Origin: Edaphobacter bradus
GTDB lineage: Bacteria > Acidobacteriota > Terriglobia > Terriglobales > Acidobacteriaceae
Direction of reading: 5' to 3'
Assembly (NCBI RefSeq): GCF_025685645.1
Contig: NZ_JAGSYF010000002.1
Coordinates: 682,001-746,000 of the forward strand
Length of the DNA: 64,000 nt
A model generated the notes under the pieces. That model did no database searches and was not told the origin of the DNA. It worked only from the letters and a program-made list of their open reading frames with translations. The translations under genes and the position numbers were made by a program. Shown here in pieces: positions 47,567-55,686 of this stretch. The number at the start of each line of letters is the position of its first letter. Position 1 is the first letter of the stretch.

Positions 47567-48160
47567 TTACGCGCAGAAGCGCCGGCGCAGAACGCCAGCA
47601 ACTCCAACCAGACCGGTCCCCATGAGAGCCAGGCTCGAAGGCTCCGGCACCGGCGAATCATTGTCACTGATGAACTTGTAGTTCACATCCACTCCAGCAA
47701 CAAAGCCAGGTTGCCCCTCAGTCGGCGTATACAGCGCGAAGTTGTTGCCCTCGGGTCCCACCTCTGGAATGCTGATGCTATTTTCGTAAAACCCCTCAGG
47801 AGGTCCGGAGGTATCCCCAAGGCTGTCAAAGCCGTCGAGGTTGTCGGAATAAAACACCAGGGTCCCGTTGGAGGCATTGAACCGGATCAAATCCAGAAAG
47901 CCCTCGCCCTCGGTCAAAAGGACGTCTCCGGAAACCAGGCTCGGCGGATTCAACAGACTGTAGGTCAGCACATTTGCGAGACCACCCGGTCCCGGATCAT
48001 TCTGCAATGTGCCGTTCAGCCCAGTGCTGAATTTGTCTGAGTTCGTGAAAAGACCATTACCCTGCTCGTCGACGGTGATACTGACCGAAAAGGGCGTTTG
48101 CTGCGCAAATGCGGTGATAGAGAACAAGACAGGCGCAAAAAAGGCAATCAACTTTCTCAT
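47567..48160 (-). CDS. PEP-CTERM sorted exported protein
   Basis: A 197-residue secreted protein with a signal peptide (RKLIAFFAPVLFSITAFAQQ) and a C-terminal PEP-CTERM tag: VPEPSSLALMGTGL, then a hydrophobic stretch and the basic end RRRF. Such proteins are processed by an exosortase and usually end up in the envelope or extracellular matrix. The middle is a beta-rich Gly/Asn/Asp region with no known domain. The ATG at 48160 is chosen because it begins the signal peptide; the upstream in-frame segment is not signal-like. No exosortase gene is nearby. Confidence 0.88.
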   Translation of the reverse strand: MRKLIAFFAPVLFSITAFAQQTPFSVSITVDEQGNGLFTNSDKFSTGLNGTLQNDPGPGGLANVLTYSLLNPPSLVSGDVLLTEGEGFLDLIRFNASNGTLVFYSDNLDGFDSLGDTSGPPEGFYENSISIPEVGPEGNNFALYTPTEGQPGFVAGVDVNYKFISDNDSPVPEPSSLALMGTGLVGVAGVLRRRFCA

Positions 48161-48397
48161 GGGCTGAAAGGCTCCGATAGCAGGAATTGAAGGTACACGA
48201 GGCACCCTAGACGAGTTCAAAGCACTTCAGCTGCCATATCTAAGTGTTGGAATAGAAAGAACTTCGCCCTCAATCAACATTGAAGCTGCAATATTTTGCA
48301 TCGATAATGAGAAGTCTTGCGGATGGAGCCAAGACAAAGAGATCCCCGTCGACCAACCCAATTCAGCTGAAAGCAGGTACCTGGATTCGTCGGCTCC
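48161..48397. other. Intergenic region, nothing recognised
   Basis: A 237 bp AT-richer gap between the PEP-CTERM gene start and the TPR gene stop. It should hold the PEP-CTERM promoter; no clear boxes or hairpins seen. Confidence 0.4.
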
Positions 48398-49390
48398 TCA
48401 CCGCCCACGCAGCCTGTCCACGCTCACCGTGCAGTTGATGCATTCGCTCCGCCTCACGCCCTCGATCTGCGACACCTGTGCCGCGATCTCCCTCGCCTCC
48501 GGCCCGCGATGCTCCGACTCCAGATACGCCCGGTACTGCTGCAGCGCTGCCAGAACATAGGGGTGCGTCGGCGACGTACGCGCCTTCATGATCCGGATGC
48601 CCTCAAGCATCTCCTCCTCCGGGCCCTCCTTCATCCCTGCCTTCCACTCTGCGTAACCCAGCGCCAGGTGCGCCTGCCCCACCGGCAGCGAGTCGGCGTC
48701 AAAAGCCTTGTGTGCCAGCAGTAGAGCCTCCCTTGCGTGTTCCAGCGAGCCGACGCAGCTGTCGTACCCGCACTCCGCATAGACCAGCGAGGACAACGTC
48801 GCAACCATCTCCTCCGCATCAGGATCCTTCTGCGCCACCATCTCGCTATAGGCCGCCGCGAGATCCTGAGCCGCGTCCTTATACCTGTGCCGGCCAAGCT
48901 CCACCTCCGCCAGATGCGCCTTGCCCCGCGCAATCTCCAGCCTGTCGCCCAGCGCCTCACGCACCGTCAGCGAACGCCTGCGGCAACGCTCCGCCTCGAC
49001 GTAGTTGCCCTCGATCAGAAACAGCGATCCCAGGTTGTCCAACACCACCGCGTAGTCCAACCTGGCCCCCGCCGCATCCAGTAGCCGCAGCCCCTGGTTG
49101 TACGCGTCCTCCGACCTCACAACGTCCATCTCGTCCTCGTAGTCCGAGGCAAGACGGGCCCACAACCTGCCCAGCTTCAGCGGAGCCATACCCGCCCTCG
49201 CCGCCGCATCAATCGCCTCCACCTCCGCGGCTACCCGCTCCGGAAGCGTCACAGGCGACTGCGAAACCGCCGTCTGCGCCTCAACCCCATACGCCGCACC
49301 ACCATACGACGCGGCGCAAACCAAAGCGCCCACGAGCCACGCCACAATCTGTGAACCGATAGACGGAAGACTTAACGCAGGACGCGCCAT
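48398..49390 (-). CDS. Exported TPR-repeat protein, copy A
   Basis: A 330-residue protein with a signal-like N-terminus (IVAWLVGALVCAASYGGAA) and helical tetratricopeptide-like repeats (LGRLWARLASDYEDEMD, YAVVLDNLGSLFLIEGNYVEAE, EIARGKAHLAEVELGRHRYK). It ends SECINCTVSVDRLRGR. It is a clear paralogue of the next gene (49557-50528): both share length, repeat order, GHL/GYAEWKAGMK blocks and the C-terminal CxNCTVSV motif. Both have GGAGGTG before an ATGGCG start. Function unknown; probably periplasmic protein-protein interaction. Confidence 0.8.
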   Translation of the reverse strand: MARPALSLPSIGSQIVAWLVGALVCAASYGGAAYGVEAQTAVSQSPVTLPERVAAEVEAIDAAARAGMAPLKLGRLWARLASDYEDEMDVVRSEDAYNQGLRLLDAAGARLDYAVVLDNLGSLFLIEGNYVEAERCRRRSLTVREALGDRLEIARGKAHLAEVELGRHRYKDAAQDLAAAYSEMVAQKDPDAEEMVATLSSLVYAECGYDSCVGSLEHAREALLLAHKAFDADSLPVGQAHLALGYAEWKAGMKEGPEEEMLEGIRIMKARTSPTHPYVLAALQQYRAYLESEHRGPEAREIAAQVSQIEGVRRSECINCTVSVDRLRGR

Positions 49391-49455
49391 AAATCACCTC
49401 CGGCAGAGCCAGGTGACCCATGTCCTAGTACGCAGCCCAGATTGTCTCGTTTGCT

Positions 49456-49471
49456 CGTTTGTGACGAAACG
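49456..49471. promoter_or_regulatory. Shared upstream dyad of TPR gene A
   Basis: CGTTT-GTGACG-AAACG lies 66-81 bp upstream of the start. A matching AGTT-TGTGACG-AACT dyad lies 73-87 bp upstream of the paralogue, so the spacing and core (TTTGTGACGAA) are conserved. It may be a promoter element or regulator site. Confidence 0.45.
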
Positions 49472-49556
49472 TCAGAAAATAGCGGATGAGTCGCGCTTCA
49501 GAGCAATTTACGCCGCGCTGCGATCAACCCGCAACTCAGGCAACACGACCAGGACC

Positions 49557-50528
49557 TTAGCGCACACGCAGGCCATACACGCTCACGGTGCAGTTGGCAC
49601 ACGTGTACTGCTGTGCCGTATTCATCCTCTTTTCTTCCTCAGCAACCTCTTTTGCCTCCACCGTGCGGTGCGTCTCATTCAGATACTTGCTGTACTGCCT
49701 CATCGCTCCAAGCACATACGGATGCCCTGGCGTCATCCATCTCCGGAGAATCCGAATTCCCTCGCGCATCTCCGCATCCGGATCATCCTTCATTCCTGCC
49801 TTCCACTCCGCGTAGCCCAGCGCCATCCGGGCTTCGCCAAGCGGCAACGAATCAGCCTCGGGCGCACTCAGAGCCAGCGACTTCGCCTCCCGCCCTCGGT
49901 CCACCGCGTAAGCGCACTGCCCACGCATGCAACTGGAGTACGTAAGTGTAATCAGCGTCGCGACAAGTTCGCTGCTATTGGAGTCCTTCAGTGCAACCAT
50001 GGAGTCGTAGGCTTCTTCCGCCGTCTGCCGCGCCTCTTTGTACTTGTGTTCGGCGAGATACACCTCCGCCAGAAGCTCCTTGCCTCGCGCAATCTCGAGC
50101 TTGTCCCCCATCGCTTCGCGGGCCGCCAGCGCACGCTTTCGGCACCTCATCGCCTCGTCGTTCCTGTGCGTGAGCAGATACAACGAGCCGAGATTGCCCA
50201 GCGCCACCACATAGTCCTTCGCTCCGGCCGGCAGGTGCTCAAAGAGCTGCAGCGCATGGTTATACGCGGCCTCCGCCTTCTCAAACTCCGCCTCATCTTC
50301 ATAGTCCGAGGCTAGATGTCCCCATAGCCTCCCGAGGTTAAGCGGATCGAGCCCTGACCGCTCGCCAGCCCGTATCAGCTGATTCTCACGCGCAACTCTC
50401 TGTTCCAGCGTCAGCGACCCAAGCCCGCCTGACTGAAAGGCATCCGCGCGACATGTAAGCCACAACAAGAGTGCGAAGCACCCCAGACTCTGCAACCTAC
50501 TGGAACGTAACCTGGACGAGGACGCCAT
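49557..50528 (-). CDS. Exported TPR-repeat protein, copy B
   Basis: A 323-residue paralogue of the gene at 48398-49390. Signal-like start (LGCFALLLWLTCRADAF), TPR-type repeats (LGRLWGHLASDYEDEAEFEKAEAAYNHAL, YVVALGNLGSLYLLTHRNDEAM, EIARGKELLAEVYLAEHKYKEA) and C-terminal YTCANCTVSVYGLRVR. The blocks GEARMALGYAEWKAGMK and TPGHPYVLGAMRQYSKYL match copy A nearly line for line. The two genes are tandem, separated by 166 bp with their own upstream dyads, so they are probably transcribed separately after duplication. Confidence 0.8.
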   Translation of the reverse strand: MASSSRLRSSRLQSLGCFALLLWLTCRADAFQSGGLGSLTLEQRVARENQLIRAGERSGLDPLNLGRLWGHLASDYEDEAEFEKAEAAYNHALQLFEHLPAGAKDYVVALGNLGSLYLLTHRNDEAMRCRKRALAAREAMGDKLEIARGKELLAEVYLAEHKYKEARQTAEEAYDSMVALKDSNSSELVATLITLTYSSCMRGQCAYAVDRGREAKSLALSAPEADSLPLGEARMALGYAEWKAGMKDDPDAEMREGIRILRRWMTPGHPYVLGAMRQYSKYLNETHRTVEAKEVAEEEKRMNTAQQYTCANCTVSVYGLRVR

Positions 50529-50600
50529 AAAGCACCTCCAGATGGCAGCTCATACAACGAGTGATGCCTTCTGTTACGCACTCATGAGACGAATTCCCCG

Positions 50601-50615
50601 AGTTTGTGACGAACT
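50601..50615. promoter_or_regulatory. Shared upstream dyad of TPR gene B
   Basis: AGTT-TGTGACG-AACT, 73-87 bp upstream of copy B, matching the site upstream of copy A in core sequence and distance. Confidence 0.45.
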
Positions 50616-50664
50616 GCAATTAAAATTAAATTGTTGCGAACTGCTTCAGGCCTTCACACCAACC

Positions 50665-51840
50665 TCAGCCCTCGCTCGCAACTCTGCTGAGCTGCCCGTC
50701 CTTGAGCCGGAACCGCTCGCCGCGCCACACCACCGTGTCGCCCGCGAAGCTCCACAGCCAGAACGCGAGCCCGAAGCAGTCCCGCACCGGCAGAAGCCAC
50801 AGATCGCGCAGCACTTGCGCATCCCGCAGCACGCCCACGCCGACGCTCAACGCCACCGCCACTCGCGCCAGAGCCACCACGCTCAACAGCGTAAAGCTCC
50901 ACAGCGCAAACCCGCTCGCCACGCACGTCATCATCGCCCACGGCAGTGCGTAAGTGATGCCAAGCCCTAGATATCCCACCTTCCGCGAGTCCCGCGTCGA
51001 CCGCGCCCACCGCAGCTGATGGTCCGCAAACCCTCGATACGCATACGCCGGCACCGTCGTCTCCACCACCTCCGGAGCCAGTTCCACGCGATACCCCGCC
51101 GCCGCAATTCGCGCACCCATCTCGTAGTCGTCGGCCAGCCACTCCACCAGAGGCTCGAGGCCCCCGGCCTTCGCCAGCGACTCCCGCCGCATCGCCAGCG
51201 TCGACCCTAGGCCGAAGCGGATTCCCTTCTCCAGCCACCGCGCCGCCAGCACGCCCGGAAAGAAATCCGTCGCGATCCCCAGCGCCTCCAGCTTCGTCCA
51301 CAGCGTCGCGCCACGATCTGCCGTCATCCCGCGGTACGGAGCCGTCACCATCCCCACCTTCGCGTCGCTGAAGCCCGCCATCACTCGCGTCAGATAATGC
51401 GGCCCCACCCGAATATCGCTGTCGTTGATCAGCACAAACTCAAAGCTCGCCTCGCGCAGCATCTGCACCAGGTTGCTCACCTTGCCGCTCGTCCCCAGCC
51501 GTTCGCTGCACTCCACCAGCTTGATCGCGCACTCAGGAAACTCCTCCCGCAGCCGCTCAATCTCCGCGACGGCTGGATCATCCAGGCTGCTCACCCCAAA
51601 CACAATCTCGAACCGCCCCGCATACCTCTGCCTGCAGTGGCTCTCCAGCCCCTCGAACATCCGGTGATCGACACCCTTCACCGGCTTCAGGATCGAAACA
51701 TCCGGCGCAAACCCCGCATTGACATCACGCGCGCGCCACGCACGATTGAAATCCCGCGCTCCCCAAAGAGCGAGCACAAGGTAGGCCCCGCCAGCCAGCG
51801 CCAGCAGCGCCGTCACCCCTTCAACAACAACAGCCACCAT
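50665..51840 (-). CDS. hpnI: HpnI-like family 2 glycosyltransferase (hopanoid/ceramide type)
   Basis: A 391-residue membrane-bound glycosyltransferase of the ceramide glucosyltransferase/HpnI group. The GT2 domain shows DVSILKPVKGVD, the D1/D2 aspartates (FGVSSLDDP, INDSDIRVGP), and the D3 and Q/RxxRW motif (WLADDYEMGARI, HQLRWARSTRDSRK). An N-terminal helix and three or more C-terminal helices anchor it. In hopanoid makers HpnI adds N-acetylglucosamine to bacteriohopanetetrol. No hpnJ or hpnK is adjacent, so the symbol rests on similarity only; a glucosylceramide-type role is the alternative. Confidence 0.8.
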   Translation of the reverse strand: MVAVVVEGVTALLALAGGAYLVLALWGARDFNRAWRARDVNAGFAPDVSILKPVKGVDHRMFEGLESHCRQRYAGRFEIVFGVSSLDDPAVAEIERLREEFPECAIKLVECSERLGTSGKVSNLVQMLREASFEFVLINDSDIRVGPHYLTRVMAGFSDAKVGMVTAPYRGMTADRGATLWTKLEALGIATDFFPGVLAARWLEKGIRFGLGSTLAMRRESLAKAGGLEPLVEWLADDYEMGARIAAAGYRVELAPEVVETTVPAYAYRGFADHQLRWARSTRDSRKVGYLGLGITYALPWAMMTCVASGFALWSFTLLSVVALARVAVALSVGVGVLRDAQVLRDLWLLPVRDCFGLAFWLWSFAGDTVVWRGERFRLKDGQLSRVASEG

Positions 51841-51930
51841 CCTTCCAGTCTATCGCCTCTGCGTCTTTGAGATTCATCTTCGCGCTCCTCCCAACCGGAG
51901 CACAAACAGCGCTGAACGCAAAGAACGCCA

Positions 51931-51975
51931 CGCAAGCACGCCACGGCCGCGAAGGTAGCCGTGGCGTGCTTTGCG
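51931..51975. terminator. Strong hairpin downstream of permease operon
   Basis: A near-perfect 17-bp stem (cgcaagcacgccacggc / gccgtggcgtgctttgcg, one bulge) with a 10-base loop, extended by weaker pairing (gcgctgaacgc... / ...ctcagcgc). It lies between the permease operon stop at 52034 and the hpnI start and should end the operon transcript. Confidence 0.65.
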
Positions 51976-52033
51976 TCTTCCTCAGCGCCCTTTGCGTTCG
52001 CCTTTTTCTCCCTGCGAATCTTCTATCAGAGAA

Positions 52034-53284
52034 TCACTCATACCGCAGCGCATCAATCGGGTTCAGGTTCGCCGCCTTCCACGCCGGGTATATCCCGAAC
52101 ACCAGTCCGATCGTGCACGAGCAGAGGAACGCCGCAATCACCCACCACGGCGACACCAATGACGACAGGATGTACCTCAGCCCCAACGCCAGCGCACCAC
52201 CAAGCAGAATCCCGATGATCCCCCCCAGCGCGCACAGCGCCACGGCCTCCAGCGTGAACTGCGCCAGAATCACCTTCTTAGTCGCGCCGATCGCCTTCCT
52301 CACGCCGATCTCACGGGTTCGCTCTGTCACGCTCACCAGCATGATGTTCATCACGCCCACGCCGCCCACCATCAGCCCCACGGCCGAGAGCCCAAACATC
52401 AGCAGAAACAAGCTTCCCGTAATCTGCTGCCACAGCCGCGTCAGCGAGTCCGAGCCAAAGATCGCAAAGTTGTCCTCCGCCTCATTCCGGACCTTCCGCC
52501 TCCGCCGCAGCAGCTCTGTAATCTCATCAATCACCGTGGCCTTGTTCTTCTGATCGTCAAACTTCACGCTGACCCAGTAATCCAGCACCTCGGGATGCAG
52601 CTTGTGAAACGTCGTAACCGGAAAGTACGCAAAGTTGTCGTCAGGATTCTTTCCGCCGCCAAACGGAGCCCTCCTCTTCTCCAGCGTCCCGACAACCGTA
52701 AAGGTCCTGCCGTCAACCGTTATCTCCTTGCCGATCGGGTTCTCCTGACCGCCGAAGAGGTCATCGGCCGTATCGTGCCCCAGCACCACAACGTCGGTCG
52801 CACGCTCCTCATCCTGCTCGGTGAAGTACCGCCCTTGATGAATGTCAAAGTCATACACCGTTGTCACCGAAGGCGTATCGCCCTCGAGCGAGACATTCTC
52901 CGACTTCCGCGTTCCGTACTTCGCCGTCACCGAACCTTGGCCCCACTGCTGGTTCCGGTATTGCAATCCAGGAGACACCGCGACCACATGAGGAAGCTGC
53001 GCGATCGCCAGCGCATCGTCCATAGTCAGCTGCTTGCGCGTCAGCATCTCAGTCGTCGGCCGCACCCCAATCACCGGGAACCGAAACACCCACAGCACGT
53101 TGGTCCCCATCGTCGCCACCCACGCGGAGACGTTCGAGTTCAGCCCATTAATCACCGACGAGATCGCAATCACCGTCACCACGCCGATCACAATCCCCAG
53201 AATTGTCAGCCCCGACCGCAGCTTGTTGGCGCGCAGTTGGTCCAACGCCATCTTCACCGCTTCCTTCTGATCGCCAGCATTCAT
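52034..53284 (-). CDS. MacB-like ABC transporter permease (FtsX family), copy 1
   Basis: A 416-residue membrane protein. A first helix in LRANKLRSGLTILGIVIGVVTVIAISSVINGL, a large periplasmic MacB-PCD domain (~residues 50-280) and three C-terminal helices with SVTERTREIGVRKAIGATKKVILAQF, the FtsX-type coupling helix, and PAWKAANLNPIDALRYE at the end. It lacks the N-terminal ATPase of true MacB, so it needs a separate ATP-binding protein; none is in the operon. The ATG at 53284 has GGTGAGG upstream. It may move lipids, peptides or act as a mechanotransmitter for an envelope process. Confidence 0.9.
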   Translation of the reverse strand: MNAGDQKEAVKMALDQLRANKLRSGLTILGIVIGVVTVIAISSVINGLNSNVSAWVATMGTNVLWVFRFPVIGVRPTTEMLTRKQLTMDDALAIAQLPHVVAVSPGLQYRNQQWGQGSVTAKYGTRKSENVSLEGDTPSVTTVYDFDIHQGRYFTEQDEERATDVVVLGHDTADDLFGGQENPIGKEITVDGRTFTVVGTLEKRRAPFGGGKNPDDNFAYFPVTTFHKLHPEVLDYWVSVKFDDQKNKATVIDEITELLRRRRKVRNEAEDNFAIFGSDSLTRLWQQITGSLFLLMFGLSAVGLMVGGVGVMNIMLVSVTERTREIGVRKAIGATKKVILAQFTLEAVALCALGGIIGILLGGALALGLRYILSSLVSPWWVIAAFLCSCTIGLVFGIYPAWKAANLNPIDALRYE

Positions 53285-53302
53285 CGCCTCACCATCCAAT
53301 TC

Positions 53303-53590
53303 CTAGTCTGCTGTAGTGCACCATGCAATCAAAAAAATATTTGCTACTGACAGCACAAACGCTGATATCGACGGAATTTTGTTTCGATCAAGAAATACCG
53401 CAATAAAACTCACGCCGATTGCCAGAAAGGAAGCTTTAAAACATCTCCAGACTGGGCGAGAAAACCAATCCGGAAAATTTGGATAATTTAGTCCCGCCTG
53501 CAGACCCTTTATCGCCACGAATACGAACGTAGTCAGTGAAACGATTGATATGGCAAGCGATGTAAACCCCAACAAGCTATATTTCCGCAT
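53303..53590 (-). CDS. Small membrane protein between two permease genes
   Basis: A 95-residue protein with three hydrophobic segments: LGFTSLAISIVSLTTFVFVAI, CFKASFLAIGVSFIAVFL and ISAFVLSVANIFLIAWCT. It resembles no family I know. It starts 6 bp after the copy 2 permease stop with GAAGG close to the ATG, and ends 18 bp before the next permease. Its base composition is more AT-rich than its neighbours, so it may be a recent insertion or fast-evolving accessory subunit. Confidence 0.65.
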   Translation of the reverse strand: MRKYSLLGFTSLAISIVSLTTFVFVAIKGLQAGLNYPNFPDWFSRPVWRCFKASFLAIGVSFIAVFLDRNKIPSISAFVLSVANIFLIAWCTTAD

Positions 53591-53596
53591 ATGCCT

Positions 53597-54823
53597 TCAA
53601 ATCTCAGAACGTAAAGCCACAATCGGGTCCAAATCCGCGGCCTTCCGCGCAGGATACACGCCAAAGAAAATCCCAACACTCGCCGCAACCACCAGTCCCG
53701 CAAAGATACTCCAGACCGCAATCGTCGACGGGAACCCGAGCAGCACCGTCACAACCTGCGCCACGACCATGCCGCCGATGACGCCAATTGCGCCGCCCGC
53801 CAGCGCCATCGTGCCCGACTCAATCAGAAACTGAATCAGAATGTCTCCGCGCCGCGCTCCCAGCGCCTTTCTCACGCCGATCTCGCGCGTCCGCTCCGTC
53901 ACGCTCACCAGCATGATGTTCATGATGACGATTCCGCCCACCACAAGCGAGATCGCCGCAATCGCCACGGCCACAGCCTCAAACCCCGAACTGATGTTCT
54001 TCCACAGCCCCACAAACGTGTCGCTCGTCTCCAGCGTAAAGCTGTCCTCCTGCCCCGGAGCGTCGTGTCGGATCGCGCGCATCAGCACCCTCCCCTCATC
54101 GGTCGCGCTCTCCAGCGCGCCTTCGCCGCCACCCGCCTTCGCATAAATCGTCACCGACTTCGCCGTGCCATACGTCTTCTGGAATGCCGAGAGCGGCACC
54201 GCCACCCAGTTATCCTGGCTCTGCCCCAGCGTCTTGCCCTGCTTCTCGCCAAGGCCGATCACCGTGTAAGGCGAGCCGTCCACCCGAATCTCCTTGCCGA
54301 TCGGGTCGTCGCCCTTCATCAGGTTCTCCTGAATGTCCGACCCGATGATCGCCACGTGCGACGCATGTTCATCGTCGGTTGGTGTGAAGCCGCGCCCCTG
54401 CACGACGTTCAGGTTCTGCATCTCGGGCATCGCATAGGTCTGGCCGCGTATCACCGTATCTGTGCTCGACTGCGTCCCGAAGACGATCTTGCCCAAGGTC
54501 GTCTGCTGCGCGCCCACCTGCGAGCAGTGCTTGCAGTTGTCCGCCAGGTACCTGTAATCGTCCAGCAGAATGTTCTTCCGCTTCAGGCACTTCACATACT
54601 CGTTGTAGTTGGTGAGGATCTGCGGCTGCTTGCTGATAGTGAACACATCCGCGCCGTACTTGTTCACCTTGCTGGCGACATACACATTGGCCCCGTTCAC
54701 CAGCGTCACGACCGCAATGACGCTGGCCACCCCAATCACCACGCCCAGCAGCGTGAGGATCGTGCGCAACTTATTCGCCCATAGCGACTGCAGGGCAATC
54801 ATCAAGGCTTCTTTGAATTCCAT
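53597..54823 (-). CDS. MacB-like ABC transporter permease (FtsX family), copy 2
   Basis: A 408-residue paralogue of copy 1. The first helix (LWANKLRTILTLLGVVIGVASVIAVVTLVNG), the periplasmic MacB-PCD domain with several Cys (VKCLKRKN, DNCKHCSQVG), and C-terminal VSVTERTREIGVRKALGARRGDILIQFLIE, ending YPARKAADLDPIVALRSEI. GAGAGAG precedes the ATG at 54823. It is the first gene of a three-gene operon with the small membrane protein and copy 1. The CxxC-like cysteines in the periplasmic domain are unusual for MacB relatives. Confidence 0.9.
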   Translation of the reverse strand: MEFKEALMIALQSLWANKLRTILTLLGVVIGVASVIAVVTLVNGANVYVASKVNKYGADVFTISKQPQILTNYNEYVKCLKRKNILLDDYRYLADNCKHCSQVGAQQTTLGKIVFGTQSSTDTVIRGQTYAMPEMQNLNVVQGRGFTPTDDEHASHVAIIGSDIQENLMKGDDPIGKEIRVDGSPYTVIGLGEKQGKTLGQSQDNWVAVPLSAFQKTYGTAKSVTIYAKAGGGEGALESATDEGRVLMRAIRHDAPGQEDSFTLETSDTFVGLWKNISSGFEAVAVAIAAISLVVGGIVIMNIMLVSVTERTREIGVRKALGARRGDILIQFLIESGTMALAGGAIGVIGGMVVAQVVTVLLGFPSTIAVWSIFAGLVVAASVGIFFGVYPARKAADLDPIVALRSEI

Positions 54824-55303
54824 AGCGCTCTCTCGGAGCGTCCAGTCTACAGCCGCCCACAAGCATCTACGCACGCAACTCACCCCAAAGTTCCCTGTTT
54901 CAAGGCTGAACGAAGCCGAAGAACCTGTATTTCGCCTCGTGGCACCACAATTTAGCCTGCTGAAGGAGTGCACTGCCCCTGTTAGCACCAACTGACCTCA
55001 ACTTCCGGATTGACCGTCACCCTCCTAGAACTCCGAAGTCCAAAATTCCGCCCGCAGTGTTCGATGAGTGGTTTGGCGATTTACCACTCACCGCGTAGGT
55101 CCTAGTGAGTCGTCTGGCAAAGATCACTTGCCCAACAGGGCGGTGAGACACCGAGAAGGTTCCAGAGACAATCCGCATTCCTCCTGCCCCTGATGCCAGC
55201 GCCAAACCCTTGCCGGCTCGCCCACCTGCGCAGAGTATCAATCAGCGCTGGTGTCAGAGTTCAGAGATCAGGGAACAGAAATCAAGAATCGCCAAATTCA
55301 CAC
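54824..55303. other. Divergent intergenic region, no gene seen
   Basis: About 480 bp between the permease operon and the ArsR promoter. Frames here are short and lack coding character (a 74-codon minus frame at 55017-55241 is probably chance). It must hold the permease promoter. Confidence 0.5.
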
Positions 55304-55354
55304 TTGACATTACCCAGGTTATCCACAACTATATGGTTGTGGATAACCTGGGTA
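55304..55354 (+). promoter_or_regulatory. ArsR-gene promoter with 19-bp perfect inverted repeat
   Basis: TTGACA at 55304-55309 is a perfect -35. A perfect 19-bp inverted repeat (55311-55329 and 55336-55354; loop tatatg) overlaps the -10 region (AACTAT at 55327-55332, 17-base spacing). The predicted transcript start (~55339) falls at or after the ATG at 55333, so the message could be leaderless and begin with the in-frame GTG at 55339. The dyad is ideally placed for autorepression by the ArsR-family product. Confidence 0.7.
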
Positions 55355-55686
55355 CAACATTTGCGGCTTTGTCTGATCCAACCCGCCGGGCAATGATCGA
55401 ACGACTCTCCCATGGGCCTGCCTCTGTGCATGGATTGACGGAACCGTTTGCACTCTCGCAGCAGATGATTTCAAAACACATTGCCTACCTGGTGCGGGCG
55501 CGGATTGTAATCAAGACGAAGCGTGGACGAGAGAGTGTGTGCACGCTTAGGCCAGAGGCGATTAAGACGGTCAGCGACTGGGCGATTAGCTATCGCCGAT
55601 TCTGGGAAGAGAGTTTCGACAAACTGGATGTCGTTGTAAATCAAATGAAGAAAGAGGAGGCCAGAGATGACAGAAAACACGGTTAG
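55333..55686 (+). CDS. ArsR-family transcriptional regulator
   Basis: A 117-residue winged-helix regulator. The typical start LGTTFAALSDPTRRAMIERLSHGPASV, recognition helix LSQQMISKHIAYLVRARIV and wing KTKRGRESVCTL are clear; the C-terminal helix is amphipathic for dimer formation. No metal-binding Cys are seen, so it belongs to the non-metal ArsR group that is usually paired with an SRPBCC gene. Its 3' end overlaps that gene by 20 bp. Start may be the ATG at 55333 or the GTG at 55339. It should repress its own operon through the palindrome in its promoter. Confidence 0.9.
   Translation: MVVDNLGTTFAALSDPTRRAMIERLSHGPASVHGLTEPFALSQQMISKHIAYLVRARIVIKTKRGRESVCTLRPEAIKTVSDWAISYRRFWEESFDKLDVVVNQMKKEEARDDRKHG

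Noticed and set aside
48398..50528. CxNC tails read as haem c sites
   Set aside because: The motif is CxNCT, not CxxCH, so no covalent haem is expected.
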